Shown here in pieces: positions 46,297-56,198 of a DNA stretch of 61,013 nt. Source of the stretch: Candidatus Heimdallarchaeota archaeon (lineage in GTDB: Archaea > Asgardarchaeota > Heimdallarchaeia > Heimdallarchaeales > Kariarchaeaceae); assembly GCA_021399405.1 (NCBI GenBank), contig JAAFKL010000321.1, positions 1 to 61,013 of the forward strand, written 5' to 3'. The notes under the pieces were generated by a model. The model was given only the letters and a program-made list of their open reading frames with translations, was not told the origin of the DNA and made no database searches. Both the position numbers and the translations under genes were made by a program. The stretch's first letter is position 1; each line of letters begins with the position of its first letter.

Positions 46297-47931
46297 TTAG
46301 GCCTTTATATCCCCATAGATAATTCTATCCATGCTCAATAAATCTCTGGATTTTTTGAATTGCACGAATTCAAGAATTTGATCAGAATTTCTTGTTGATT
46401 TCTTCCCAAAGAATTGTGTCCTCCCTTTTTTAGAATTATAAGTGGCCAAGATGTGACTTTTGGATATTTTCTTAATTGATGTATTACCTGAATGAAAGAG
46501 CAACTGTCCATTGGCAAATGGTATAGCTTGAGTATTAAACATATTTGAAATCACTGTGCTAGACAATTGCACTGCACAATTCACTTCTGGTGAGAAAACA
46601 TAATCTGCACCTGCATTTTCAAATATTTGGGTGTGTTCGGCCATAGTTGCACGAGCATATAATTTAATATCTGGGTTAACAGTTTTCGCTTCAACTCCTA
46701 TTGCAAGCATATGTCCGGCAGACTTACTAGTAAGTAACATTATGTCCCCTTTTCTTAATTGATCTTTGGTGACCTTATGTCTCACTTCAACTTTAGACCC
46801 ACCAGCTTTCTTTGCAATTTTTCTCCTTTCCTCATCAATATCTATGATTACAACTTCATCCGAATTACTTATTATTGGACTCAATATTGTTTCAGCATAA
46901 TCGCCAAAGCCGACAAGAATTACACTAATAACTCCATCATCGTCAGGAGGTAAATGACTTTTCAACATATTCATGAGAGCCTTTGTTTGGTCGGATGGCC
47001 CTCCAATTAGTATCATGGATGCATGATCCAACTGACTTGGGTTCGTATATTTTTCAAATTCATTGTTTCGAATAGTTCCTAGGATACTGTATTCTAAATC
47101 TGCAAAATGGCTATCATTCAAACCCCTTATCATAGGAATTTTGAAGAAAGAAATTCCATCATTCATCGAAAAATCGAAAGTTTCTATTTCCAAACCCCAG
47201 ATTATCCCTCGGATTTTAGACCGACTACCAGAGAATCTATCTATTGATTTGGAAATGTGCACAGAACGGTACATAGCTGCATCATAATGTATATTTTTCT
47301 CAGCGATAACCCAAATAGAAGGATTAGCAACTTTTGCAGATTGTCCAGCAAAAAGTGTGACATTAGGATTGTTAATAGCAAGTACTATACCCTCAGCGTT
47401 TTTGATATTCAGTTTTGAAAGCTCTCTAGGGTTAATTACATCTCCGTGTATTGCAGCGATTCCATCTTCACGTGCAGCCTGCACTTCTTCTAGATCTTCA
47501 TCAATCACTACAAGTTTAATTCTCCAACCTGTCAGATATTGAACGATTCTCTTTCCAATATCACCATAACCAGCTACAATCACATGTCCTTGAAAATTTT
47601 TTATGGCTTGTTCATAGCGAAAATCATGATTCAAGGTATTTTTTATAATCTTGTTGCCTATAGAACTTACAGATAATGATATTATTGATATTCCAAGCAC
47701 AATAATTATGATTGTTACTGTTTTCCCCTCAGATGTTTTAGGAGCGACATCACCTAATCCAACAGTACTTAGAGCTACTACTACAAAATATAGGGATTCT
47801 AGATAATCATATTCTTCTTCATAAGAATCAAATGCAAATGCACCCACTAAGACCAAAATTATAATTGCAAATAAGGGTCCAACAATATCGCCCAAGATTT
47901 TTTTGAATACTGCAGCTTGTCCTAATTTCAC
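46297..47931 (-). CDS. K+ channel with two RCK domains
   Basis: 544 residues, GTG start at 47931. Two membrane helices (about 18-35 and 72-92) surround a pore loop with filter STVGLGD, a variant of TVGYGD. RCK domain 1 follows (HVIVAGYGDIGKRIVQYL, nucleotide-binding GxGxxG) and RCK domain 2 from about 325 (VISVILVGFGDYAETIL). It conducts K+ and is gated by ligands at the RCK ring, for osmotic and membrane-potential control. Confidence 0.9.
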   Translation of the reverse strand: MKLGQAAVFKKILGDIVGPLFAIIILVLVGAFAFDSYEEEYDYLESLYFVVVALSTVGLGDVAPKTSEGKTVTIIIIVLGISIISLSVSSIGNKIIKNTLNHDFRYEQAIKNFQGHVIVAGYGDIGKRIVQYLTGWRIKLVVIDEDLEEVQAAREDGIAAIHGDVINPRELSKLNIKNAEGIVLAINNPNVTLFAGQSAKVANPSIWVIAEKNIHYDAAMYRSVHISKSIDRFSGSRSKIRGIIWGLEIETFDFSMNDGISFFKIPMIRGLNDSHFADLEYSILGTIRNNEFEKYTNPSQLDHASMILIGGPSDQTKALMNMLKSHLPPDDDGVISVILVGFGDYAETILSPIISNSDEVVIIDIDEERRKIAKKAGGSKVEVRHKVTKDQLRKGDIMLLTSKSAGHMLAIGVEAKTVNPDIKLYARATMAEHTQIFENAGADYVFSPEVNCAVQLSSTVISNMFNTQAIPFANGQLLFHSGNTSIKKISKSHILATYNSKKGRTQFFGKKSTRNSDQILEFVQFKKSRDLLSMDRIIYGDIKA

Positions 47932-48091
47932 GTAATATGAGACTCTGAAATGCTATTAATTGCTTTTTGGATTAACGTGCAGTACAATGAGTGATTCTAA
48001 ATATATTTTCTTGGTTGGGTAACCTAGAACAATTATTCTCAATTTGTCTGATTACCATACTTTAATTTGTAGTTATTTCATAGGGATAAGT

Positions 48092-48730
48092 ATGGCTAAT
48101 GAACTTGGTAGAAAGGAAGAGGCAATTTCAGTGTTTTTTGATGATGAGGCTAAATCAATGGCTTCAAAGCATGATGAAAAAGGATTGCCAGCCACCGCAC
48201 AAGCTCATGTAGATGATATTTTATCATCTGGTGCAAAAACAGTAATTGAAGTAGGATCCGGCCCTGGAAGTGTTATGATAAAATTATTAGAAGGGGGTAT
48301 TGATCATGTCACAGGAGTGGATCTTTCAAGCAAGATGAATAAAATAGCCAATGAGCGATTGGAAGAAGCAAACATTGACCCGTCAAAATACTCAATCACC
48401 AAACAGAGTTTTTTAGATCTGGAAGAACAACAAGTTGGTGCCATATCTCTTCATAGAGTTTTATGTTGTCATCCAGATCGTGAAGGCATGCTCGAAAAAT
48501 CGATTAGTTATAATCCCAAGATTGTGACTCTTACTGTCCCTCGCCCATGGCTTTTGATGAGATTTGTGATAAAAATTTTTGCTATTTTTGCCAAACGAAG
48601 TAGCAGTTTTCATCCCTATGGCCATTCTCAAGAAGGCATTGACAACCAGATGACGGAAAATAATTACAAAGTAACTTCAAGAAAAAAGGGATGGATATGG
48701 GTTCAAACAAGTTATCAACTGAATAACTAA
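48092..48730 (+). CDS. SAM-dependent methyltransferase
   Basis: 212 residues from the ATG at 48092 (the frame is open to a TTG at 48044). Class I motif VIEVGSGPGSV near residue 52, then GVDLSSKM with the acidic residue for SAM ribose, and the later LHRVLCCHPDREGML. Similar to small-molecule methyltransferases. Substrate unknown. A single gene. Confidence 0.82.
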   Translation: MANELGRKEEAISVFFDDEAKSMASKHDEKGLPATAQAHVDDILSSGAKTVIEVGSGPGSVMIKLLEGGIDHVTGVDLSSKMNKIANERLEEANIDPSKYSITKQSFLDLEEQQVGAISLHRVLCCHPDREGMLEKSISYNPKIVTLTVPRPWLLMRFVIKIFAIFAKRSSSFHPYGHSQEGIDNQMTENNYKVTSRKKGWIWVQTSYQLNN

Positions 48731-48903
48731 AACAAATAATTTTCAATATTTACATAATATAAATAAAAACGGGTAATTATGGTTGTGTATAATTCCGAAG
48801 AATTCAGCTAAATTACGCGTTCAATCCCTGTATTAACAAATTTCACTTTCAACAAACTCTGTGAAGGTATTTATTGAAAACAGTACAATATATATCCTAG
48901 AGA

Positions 48904-49263
48904 ATGAGTACAGGAACAACAACAAATCGCGATATGGATTATCAATCACAAGAACAATTTCAGGAAGGGATAATCAAAAGACCTCGAGTTCCAGATCATT
49001 ATTTGGTTGATACTCGCGTCGACTGTTTAGAATATGAAGAGGAACATTTAGCAGAAGAACTCGAGGATTATTTAATAGAAACCTTGATACAAGATATATT
49101 TTACACAGAGAATTATATTATGCGTGTTTCAGCCCTACAACAACTGAATTCTTGGATTGACAAAACGAAAATAAAAAGGATATTTTCAATTATTGCAAAA
49201 AATGAAAAAAACCCAGGGATGAAAAAATTTGCAGCTCAACTATTAGGAGTTGATATGCACTGA
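48904..49263 (+). CDS. Hypothetical small helical protein
   Basis: 119 residues, ATG start. Acidic and helical; the C-terminal half (IMRVSALQQLNSWIDKTKI...GMKKFAAQLLG) has the character of HEAT-like helices. No known motif. Followed after about 60 bp by a membrane protein in the same direction. Confidence 0.6.
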   Translation: MSTGTTTNRDMDYQSQEQFQEGIIKRPRVPDHYLVDTRVDCLEYEEEHLAEELEDYLIETLIQDIFYTENYIMRVSALQQLNSWIDKTKIKRIFSIIAKNEKNPGMKKFAAQLLGVDMH

Positions 49264-49326
49264 TTAGATTTGAATAAATTAATTATTTAATGTTAAGTTT
49301 TTAATTAGAAAATAAATGTAATTAAT

Positions 49327-49716
49327 ATGGATCAAGATAGATTGTGGCTTCCACCTTTAATGAGATTTATTGTAGAACTTACTACTTGGTTATGGCTATT
49401 GTTGTTTAATTTCATTCTGCTTGTGCTCAGTGTTATTAGTCTGGCTTTACTGAACTATCCGGGGGATAAGCGTCCCCAAGATACGAAAGGTATAGGGGTT
49501 AATGTTCCGGGAATTTTAAGAATTTTCGTTGAAATCAATTCAGCTATATTGGGAATTATTGCTGCATTTGAAATATTATCAGTAATAGGTCTAGTGTTTC
49601 AGGTTACAATTACCTTGTTTTCATTTTATTTGGATTATGACCGTTGGTTGTGGATGGTAGGACGGAAACCCATGCCTAACTATGTTTCTTATGTACATAA
49701 AAAGGCTAAAAAATGA
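49327..49716 (+). CDS. Small membrane protein, DUF2568/YrdB-like
   Basis: 129 residues, ATG start. Three hydrophobic stretches (about 12-45, 62-85, 85-105). The opening LMRFIVELTTWLWLL and the central aromatic pattern resemble YrdB/DUF2568 membrane proteins, whose role is unknown. This is a weak assignment. Confidence 0.6.
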   Translation: MDQDRLWLPPLMRFIVELTTWLWLLLFNFILLVLSVISLALLNYPGDKRPQDTKGIGVNVPGILRIFVEINSAILGIIAAFEILSVIGLVFQVTITLFSFYLDYDRWLWMVGRKPMPNYVSYVHKKAKK

Positions 49717-49875
49717 AAATGGTTGCGGTTTGAATACTTATGCTCATTTTAACAAATCTGAGAAGATGATTAGTCTTTTTCAGAAAGAAATCACATTGCA
49801 ACGCAAACCGCACATTAATCTGTTTTACTTAATTTTTAAGAGGATAGGTAGTTATAAGGAAGAAATCCTCAGATT

Positions 49876-51051
49876 TTATTTGTTGAAAATATCTTCGGGA
49901 TATTCTTTTGTAGATATTGGTTTCAATAAATCTTCGAAATTCAAACCGACGTGTTCTGCTGACCTTCTTAGAGTGTCAACTTGACCCTTACTGTATGGGA
50001 CCCCTTCCTTTTTGGAGTATTCTTTGGCTTGAAGAGATCTATCTCCAGGCCATCTAGATGCTGAACCAAAATATTTTGATTCATAATCAGTCATTAACTT
50101 GCCCAATTGTGCTTTCGCATCTTCTTTACTGAAGTGAAAATCTATAGCTTGTGCCTGAAAACTATGTGAAATTCGCCTTTCCTTACTTGGACCAACTGGA
50201 ATTTTGTTAGTTGGACCGCCACCAAACACCTGATCAATCTCTACAAATCGTAACAGAGAATCACCCTTATAACCCGAAAGCGTGGAACCGAATGGGAACA
50301 CCGTTCCTTGTATTTGATCTAGTTTCGCCATTGATTCAACAAAATCGGTGGGATCTAAAGTTGATTTGAAATCCTTATCTGCCACATATTCAGGAGTAGT
50401 CAACATTTCCCCTGCTTTTAATTTTTTCAAACATAGACTTACTGCCATTCTTGTGTAGGCCATATCAAGTGTTAATATTCCCTTCTCATGGGGGTAAGAT
50501 AGTGCAATTGGATTTGTACCAAGTCTGATTTCTTTTCCTGCTCCTTTAGTATAATCAAGTTTTTGTGGGTCATCACCCATCACTCTTGCCATTGCAGCTG
50601 TCGTACAGTAAACTTCGCCCTTTAAATCACCATCTGAGGCTATTTCTTCACTCCACGCCCCAGCAGCCCCATAATGGTTTGTGTTATTGACAAAAGCTTT
50701 AGCAATTCCGTATTTACGGGCTAATTTTTTAACTTGATCAACGGCCACTGCAGCAGCATGATGCCCTGGTGCTCCATTACCATCCACAACAATGATTGAT
50801 GGATACTTTTGTTCAAGAATAATAGGTTCTGCTGTAGGGTCAACAGTCGCAGTGATTCCGGATCTTGATACAGCTTCTTCAATACCTGTTCCTCCTGCGA
50901 CTCCATGAGAGAATATTCCTCTCATATCAGCATACAATAGTGCATATGAAGTTGCTTCTGCGGCTTTAGGATTATATCCTCCACTCGTTAATACTTTAAT
51001 TTGGAAATTCTTTATATCCTCAATTCTGTAATGTTCCCTTGTAGTAGACAT
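49876..51051 (-). CDS. Malate/L-lactate-type NAD(P)-dependent dehydrogenase (Ldh2 family)
   Basis: 391 residues, ATG start. This is the non-Rossmann fold of the malate/sulfolactate/ureidoglycolate dehydrogenase family: YADMRGIFSHGVAGG, VDGNGAPGHHAA, NTNHYGAAGAW, LGTNPIALSYPHEKG and later DMAYT. It oxidises a 2-hydroxy acid with NAD(P)+. The exact substrate is not predictable. Next to an aldo-keto reductase on the same strand. Confidence 0.9.
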   Translation of the reverse strand: MSTTREHYRIEDIKNFQIKVLTSGGYNPKAAEATSYALLYADMRGIFSHGVAGGTGIEEAVSRSGITATVDPTAEPIILEQKYPSIIVVDGNGAPGHHAAAVAVDQVKKLARKYGIAKAFVNNTNHYGAAGAWSEEIASDGDLKGEVYCTTAAMARVMGDDPQKLDYTKGAGKEIRLGTNPIALSYPHEKGILTLDMAYTRMAVSLCLKKLKAGEMLTTPEYVADKDFKSTLDPTDFVESMAKLDQIQGTVFPFGSTLSGYKGDSLLRFVEIDQVFGGGPTNKIPVGPSKERRISHSFQAQAIDFHFSKEDAKAQLGKLMTDYESKYFGSASRWPGDRSLQAKEYSKKEGVPYSKGQVDTLRRSAEHVGLNFEDLLKPISTKEYPEDIFNK

Positions 51052-51150
51052 TCTCTAATTTGATTCAAATGGGTTATAGTTCTAAATGTATTTTCTTGTA
51101 TTTGAAAAAAAGGGGAATATTGGGATACAGGTAATTATCAAAATATCTTC

Positions 51151-52146
51151 TTATTGACGATCCATTAACATTGGTGCATAGACAGGATGAAATTCGGGTT
51201 TATTCTGAAAGATTTCTTCAATTTGTTCGATGGTATCATTGGACAAAGTAACGTCGATCGCTTTAACATTATCTTGGATATGTGAAGTCTTTGTAGCTCC
51301 TGTGATGACAGAAGAAATTTCATCTCTTCTAAGTATCCATGCTAATGCCAACTGTGAGGGAGTTAAATCAAGTTCAGATGCTAGATCTGAATATTTCTTG
51401 AGCTTTGTTAGATTATCTTCAGTTAAATACCTGGAAATAAAGTCCGTAGTTTCCGTTTTACCTCGTGAGTCTTCTGGAATACCATCATTATATTTACCAG
51501 TTAAAATTCCTCCTTGAAGTGGAGACCAAGGGACAATACCCATACCATGGTAATCTGTAGTGTGCATCACTTCCAATTCAATATAACGATCCATTATATT
51601 GTATCTGGGTTGTTCAACTGAAGGTAAATTTGCACCCATTTCTTTAGCAACTCCCACAGCTCTTTCAAGTTGAGGTGCTGACCAAACAGATGTGCCCCAA
51701 TATTTTATCTTCCCAGCCTTGATGAGATCATCCATTATTCCGATGGTTTCTTCCAGAGGTGTCTTCCAATCATACCGATGACAAAAATAGATATCAATAT
51801 AATCCATTTGAAATCGCTCCAAAGTATTGTTTATTGAATCTTCGATGTGTTTACGGGATAATCCAGAATCATTTACATTATCACTCATTGGCCAAAATAC
51901 CTTTGAAGAGACAACAAGGTCTTTTCTTGCATATGTGTCTCCTACCAAAGCTTTCCCGACTACAGTTTCTGCTTGACCTCTTGCATACACGTCAGCCACG
52001 TCAATAAAATTCACACCTAATTCTAAAGCTTCATGAATTATACTTATTGCCAGATCATCTTGGACTGACCCACCATAAGTTAACCACGCTCCAAGAGATA
52101 CTTCGGATAGTCTAATTCCATTTTTACCCATTCTACGGTATTTCAT
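51151..52146 (-). CDS. Aldo-keto reductase
   Basis: 331 residues from the ATG at 52146. TIM-barrel family: KYRRMGKNGIRLSEVSLG at the N-terminus, catalytic Asp and Tyr in FIDVADVYARGQAE, Lys in VVSSKVF, His in IYFCHRYDW, and the NADPH-binding SSVITGATKTSHIQDN near the end. It is of the Kv-beta-like/potassium-channel-subunit type and reduces aldehydes or sugars with NADPH. A TATA-like AATTTATAAATTG lies 20-35 bp before the start. Confidence 0.92.
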   Translation of the reverse strand: MKYRRMGKNGIRLSEVSLGAWLTYGGSVQDDLAISIIHEALELGVNFIDVADVYARGQAETVVGKALVGDTYARKDLVVSSKVFWPMSDNVNDSGLSRKHIEDSINNTLERFQMDYIDIYFCHRYDWKTPLEETIGIMDDLIKAGKIKYWGTSVWSAPQLERAVGVAKEMGANLPSVEQPRYNIMDRYIELEVMHTTDYHGMGIVPWSPLQGGILTGKYNDGIPEDSRGKTETTDFISRYLTEDNLTKLKKYSDLASELDLTPSQLALAWILRRDEISSVITGATKTSHIQDNVKAIDVTLSNDTIEQIEEIFQNKPEFHPVYAPMLMDRQ

Positions 52147-52251
52147 TATAACTGAATAAGAGAAAATCAATTTATAAATTTGTACGTCTTGGCCACAAAG
52201 TTACGCCTTATCCCGATCCAGTCACAAAATTGTAAGCGTTGTTAATTAAAT

Positions 52252-53445
52252 TTAATTTAGTGTATACAAGATCCATCCACCTGTTAGGATAAGAATAGAC
52301 CCTAATAGTAGAGATAATCTATTATTTAACCAATGGATTTTTCCAATTGTTTCGCCACTTACTGTAACATTGAAGACGCTGAAGACTAAAAATGGGAGGC
52401 CCGCACCAAGGCTATAACTCAAAAGAACTATGAGTTGCTCAATAAATACCCTGGAAATACTCATAGCTAGTACAGAAAGAAAATATCCCGATGCACATGG
52501 GGCTGCAATAATTGTAAATATTAGACCTAAAACGTAACTAATTACAAAGAAATTTTTGGAATCATCATCTGAAAAAATCCAGTTTTCAATTTTTTGCGGT
52601 AACTTAATATTGTAAATTATGCTGGGTGTCTTGACCAAAATAATTCCACTAATTATAAGGATAGAAGCCTGAAATATTGCGAAATACAAATAATTTCGAA
52701 TAAGGAATGATGTCAATGTATAACTCGCAAACCAGGCAAATAATAGTAACACCGTTAATATCCCTGCAGTTAATAGTAAGGCAGAACCAACAGAAGACAC
52801 TAGATTTGATTTCCTTTTCATACTCACAGCAACATAGTTAGGGAATAAGGGGAATAAACACGGGCTTAAGGCTGACAACAATCCGAATGTTGCTGCAAGA
52901 AAAATAATGGTAGTCAGTGATAATCCATTTGATGTAGATTGAGAGATTACCTGCCCGAATTCCAAATATTCTGTGACAGCTTGATCAATTATGGCTGCAG
53001 AGGTTAAACCTTCCCATTTCTCTTCAAGATATCCAAACTCATCCAATAAATAGATAGTAGGTAAACTTCCCACTTTGAAATAATTCATAAATCTATAATC
53101 GTGATCTACTCCAAATTCCCACTCTGCTTGTGTAGTTGACTTCAATTCAATCATTTTTTGAATACTGTCACTAATAGGTGAAACACTAAGAGTTAGAATT
53201 TCTATATCGCTTGAATGATTCAAATAAACCTGTTTCAAATTCTTAATCTGATCCTCACAAGGTTCACACCATGTTGCGGTTGCATCTATGATAACTGGTT
53301 TGCCAATAAATTTATCGAATTGATAATTTTCTCCATTTTCTGAGGTATAATCTCCTTGAACTCCATAATCAAGGGCAGTGCTTACATCTATATTTTGTGC
53401 TGCGAGGAAAAAAAATAGAAAAATTATTAACTTTGTTTTCCTCAT
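52252..53445 (-). CDS. Thioredoxin-like/CcdA fusion (DsbD-like)
   Basis: 397 residues from the ATG at 53445. Signal peptide, then an external TlpA-like thioredoxin domain with active site TWCEPC (near residue 62), then six membrane helices of the CcdA type with the conserved Cys in SPCLFPLFP (near 210) and APCASGYF (near 318). It passes reducing power from the cytosol to the outside, for cytochrome-c or Cu-centre maturation. Directly follows the SCO gene in the same direction (11-20 bp). Confidence 0.9.
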   Translation of the reverse strand: MRKTKLIIFLFFFLAAQNIDVSTALDYGVQGDYTSENGENYQFDKFIGKPVIIDATATWCEPCEDQIKNLKQVYLNHSSDIEILTLSVSPISDSIQKMIELKSTTQAEWEFGVDHDYRFMNYFKVGSLPTIYLLDEFGYLEEKWEGLTSAAIIDQAVTEYLEFGQVISQSTSNGLSLTTIIFLAATFGLLSALSPCLFPLFPNYVAVSMKRKSNLVSSVGSALLLTAGILTVLLLFAWFASYTLTSFLIRNYLYFAIFQASILIISGIILVKTPSIIYNIKLPQKIENWIFSDDDSKNFFVISYVLGLIFTIIAAPCASGYFLSVLAMSISRVFIEQLIVLLSYSLGAGLPFLVFSVFNVTVSGETIGKIHWLNNRLSLLLGSILILTGGWILYTLN

Positions 53446-53465
53446 TATACTCAAACCTTACTAGC

Positions 53466-54209
53466 TTAGGCCAATTCTTTAATCATATCTTCAAGAAACT
53501 GTTGTTCCCAATCTAGACCCCATAATTTGTTTCGGATCTCGCCATTTTCGTCAATGACATAAACTACAAATGGGTGTATCCAAACAACTTCATGCCCTGC
53601 ATGCGTATCATCCATATCTGTGGTAGTGCTGGTCATATCCATATCTGTAGAAGTAGTAGTAGTCATTTCCATATCAGTAGTAGTTGTATTGGTCATGTCC
53701 ATTGTATCATTCATATCCATCATGAGAGGACTAGAATCTATTTGATAGAAGAAATTCCAATCAGTTGCAGTTTTATTTATAGCTGGTTCAGGCCCTAAGA
53801 GAAACTCAATATTGTCAGGAACGGCATTTTCCCCTACGAGTGTATGAGCATAATGTTGTAGATCTGTGCTATTATCGTGCATGTAATCAAAATCTATAAC
53901 AAAAAATTCTATGTCATCCTGCATGTTTTGCTCATTTAAGGAAAATAAAGTGTTTAACATCCTTACGGTGATTGTGCTACATCCGGCGGTACATTTAGTA
54001 TAAATAAAAGTGAGGACTCTTGTTTTTCCTGCATGATCATCAAAGGTAACAGAGTCACCATCCATATTATCTAGAGTGAAATTTGGAGCTGCTCCATAAT
54101 CCTGGAAACCAAAATCCTGATTTTCATCTTGATTTGTCCAAATTGAATAGCTGACTCCAGCGACAATAATAATTCCAAGCAATCCAATAACTATGGCTTG
54201 TTGTTGCAT
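53466..54209 (-). CDS. SCO1/SenC copper chaperone with a Met/Asp/Thr insert
   Basis: 247 residues from the ATG at 54209 (frame open to 54326). Signal anchor (residues 4-24), then the SCO thioredoxin fold with TKCTAGC (CxxxC copper site, near 95) and the distal His in WIHPFVVYVIDE. Between them, at about residues 165-205, is a low-complexity stretch of Met, Asp and Thr with many MxM-type spacings (MMDMNDTMDM and similar), ending in THAGHE. Mets motifs can bind Cu(I). It delivers copper to a cytochrome-oxidase-type Cu centre. Divergent from a cupredoxin; the CcdA fusion follows. Confidence 0.88.
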   Translation of the reverse strand: MQQQAIVIGLLGIIIVAGVSYSIWTNQDENQDFGFQDYGAAPNFTLDNMDGDSVTFDDHAGKTRVLTFIYTKCTAGCSTITVRMLNTLFSLNEQNMQDDIEFFVIDFDYMHDNSTDLQHYAHTLVGENAVPDNIEFLLGPEPAINKTATDWNFFYQIDSSPLMMDMNDTMDMTNTTTTDMEMTTTTSTDMDMTSTTTDMDDTHAGHEVVWIHPFVVYVIDENGEIRNKLWGLDWEQQFLEDMIKELA

Positions 54210-54358
54210 GTAATTCTGCGATTTTAGATTTCTTATAAAAGGTAATATGCATTTGGAAAATACCTGTTTAATTACTATAAAATATGTAGCAATATTGTAG
54301 AAAATGCAAAAGTTCATAAAACGCACATCTTAGCTAATATCAAGAAGAAATTCTAAAC

Positions 54359-54937
54359 ATGCGCCCAAATTTTTTCATAATTTTAATGATTTTTTTTATA
54401 ACAATGTTTTATTCAAATGGAATGATAGAAGTAGCAGCACATGCACCTGAAGATCAAACTATATTGGATAATGCTGATGATCATTGTAATGATCCAACTA
54501 TGGAAATTGTAATAGCTGCTGTGGGGCCATACTCTTTTGATCGAGATGTGATTGATTTACCAACTGATACATGTGTAACCATATTATTTTATAATGTTGT
54601 GGATTTTGCACATAATTTTGTTATTGAACCCGTCGAAGGGGATAAGGGAATGGATGTTGTTTGGATGGATTTAGAGAATTCGACTGCAGTGTGTGGTCAA
54701 GCCGGCTCAGATCATGGTGATACGCCAGGTCAAGCAAGATTTAATATTTTAACTCCAAAATTTAGAACTGATATTGAATTCTACTGTAGCTATCCAGGAC
54801 ATTATGAGGCAGGAATGCGAGGAATTTTAAAAATTGGAGGAGGAGAAACTGAAGATAATCTAAATTCGACTGGATTTCTTTTGTTATTCATTTCTACTGT
54901 CTCATTATCATTATTAGTAAAAATTATTCGAAAGTAA
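54359..54937 (+). CDS. Anchored cupredoxin
   Basis: 192 residues, ATG start. Signal peptide (ends near VAA), cupredoxin fold with His in FAHNFVIE (near 81), and a Cys/His/Met cluster YCSYPGHYEAGM (near 142). One C-terminal membrane helix and a KIIRK end. It is divergent from SCO/CcdA and is likely part of one copper-respiration set. Confidence 0.88.
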   Translation: MRPNFFIILMIFFITMFYSNGMIEVAAHAPEDQTILDNADDHCNDPTMEIVIAAVGPYSFDRDVIDLPTDTCVTILFYNVVDFAHNFVIEPVEGDKGMDVVWMDLENSTAVCGQAGSDHGDTPGQARFNILTPKFRTDIEFYCSYPGHYEAGMRGILKIGGGETEDNLNSTGFLLLFISTVSLSLLVKIIRK

Positions 54938-55174
54938 ATATTATTGATGATCAATTGTGTCATTGAGTTGAACAAATGATTATCTTGGTTGAATTAAAAT
55001 TAGTTATCATTAAAAATAATTTTAATTTTTTAATATTTTTTTGTAAATGTTACAGTAGCAGGATAATTTTTGCAAGAAAGGAATATCTTTTCTTAATGAA
55101 GCAAATATTTTTCAAATACAGTATACAGTATTATTGCAAATAATCTTTTCATTTTACAAAACGTATACACTATC

Positions 55175-56152
55175 ATGGGAAAACCTAGGTGTGAAGATTG
55201 CAATAAAGCAATGAAACGTCCCCACGAAAGAGTAGGGGCTAAGGGAAATTGGATTTCAATCAAACAATGGTGGTATTGTACTAATTGTCAGAAAATGGAG
55301 AAATCAATCTATCAAATACCCACTGAGGTTGAGAAATATCTTGATGACCTTATGGGGAAGAAATACCCAATTATAGCCAAAATAAGAGAAGAAACGAATG
55401 CACCATTCTTTAGCATACAAGAATTAGAAAGTGTTCTTGAGACTAGAAGTCAGAAAACCCCAGTTTCCGGATTTCCAATTATTCAAGATAAACTCAAAGC
55501 GTATTGGCACTGCGAAATTTGCCAGTTTTCCACTCCAGTTGAGTTAGGGATAATTTCGGGATTGATTGAAGATGAAATATTTGAGAAACAAATTCCAATC
55601 CACTGTGGGAATCAAATGAAAATTAGCATTGCAAGAGCAGCACTTCAAGAGGATCATCAGATAAGATTGAAATTGTTTCATGATGCCATCAGAGATAATG
55701 ATTTGCAAAATGCAGGAGATATATTTCTTGAATCTTTCCTCAAGAAATTCGCTTATCTAGACACAAAAAATGCAATGGAATTTTATATTCAAATTTCAAG
55801 AATTGAAATCCCCCTGTTTTCTGAAACGTTTGGATTTAAAGCTACAACATTAATTATCGAAGCATATATTCCAGAGGCGACAAAATTTGTTGAGGAATAT
55901 AATCAATTGACCTTCTTTCTTTTCAGTTTAATCCAGATAAGGAAACGATTCATAAACTGCAAGGTATTTTCTCGGACATTCAAATTTACTTTGGTTTTCG
56001 AAACCCCAATATGTTACCTCAATATAGGAGAATTTCTTGGATGCTCAAAATGTTTGCAAAGAAATGGAACAAGTTTTATCTATTCAAGACTATATTTGAG
56101 AAGCCTGAAAAAGCATTATCAAACATTGATAATTGATTGTAACAAGAAGTAA
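55175..56152 (+). CDS. Double zinc-finger protein, C-terminus frameshifted
   Basis: ATG start. Two Cys-pair sites: CEDCNKAM...WYCTNCQK near residue 8 and WHCEICQF...PIHCGNQM near 110. After about residue 250 the sequence turns into low-quality coding. From about 55920 another frame reads a clean protein (FQFNPDKETIHKLQGIF ... NMLPQYRRISWMLKMF) and stops at 56136. A one-base shift in the T/C run TTCTTTCTTTTC (about 55913-55926) explains it. The intact protein would be about 320 residues. Function unknown; possibly a regulator or RNA-binding protein. Confidence 0.65.
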   Translation: MGKPRCEDCNKAMKRPHERVGAKGNWISIKQWWYCTNCQKMEKSIYQIPTEVEKYLDDLMGKKYPIIAKIREETNAPFFSIQELESVLETRSQKTPVSGFPIIQDKLKAYWHCEICQFSTPVELGIISGLIEDEIFEKQIPIHCGNQMKISIARAALQEDHQIRLKLFHDAIRDNDLQNAGDIFLESFLKKFAYLDTKNAMEFYIQISRIEIPLFSETFGFKATTLIIEAYIPEATKFVEEYNQLTFFLFSLIQIRKRFINCKVFSRTFKFTLVFETPICYLNIGEFLGCSKCLQRNGTSFIYSRLYLRSLKKHYQTLIIDCNKK

Positions 56153-56198
56153 CAAGTATGATATGTGTTAAACTAGTGTCTCTAAAATACATCGAATT

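Noticed and set aside
48765..48840. tRNA-like piece with GTTCAATCCC
   Set aside because: The flanks do not form an acceptor stem or a 5-bp T stem; I see no cloverleaf. No tRNA or rRNA gene could be supported anywhere in the window.
49682..49984. Plus-strand 100-residue ORF after the YrdB-like gene
   Set aside because: It overlaps the end of that gene and runs antisense into the dehydrogenase; composition does not look coding.
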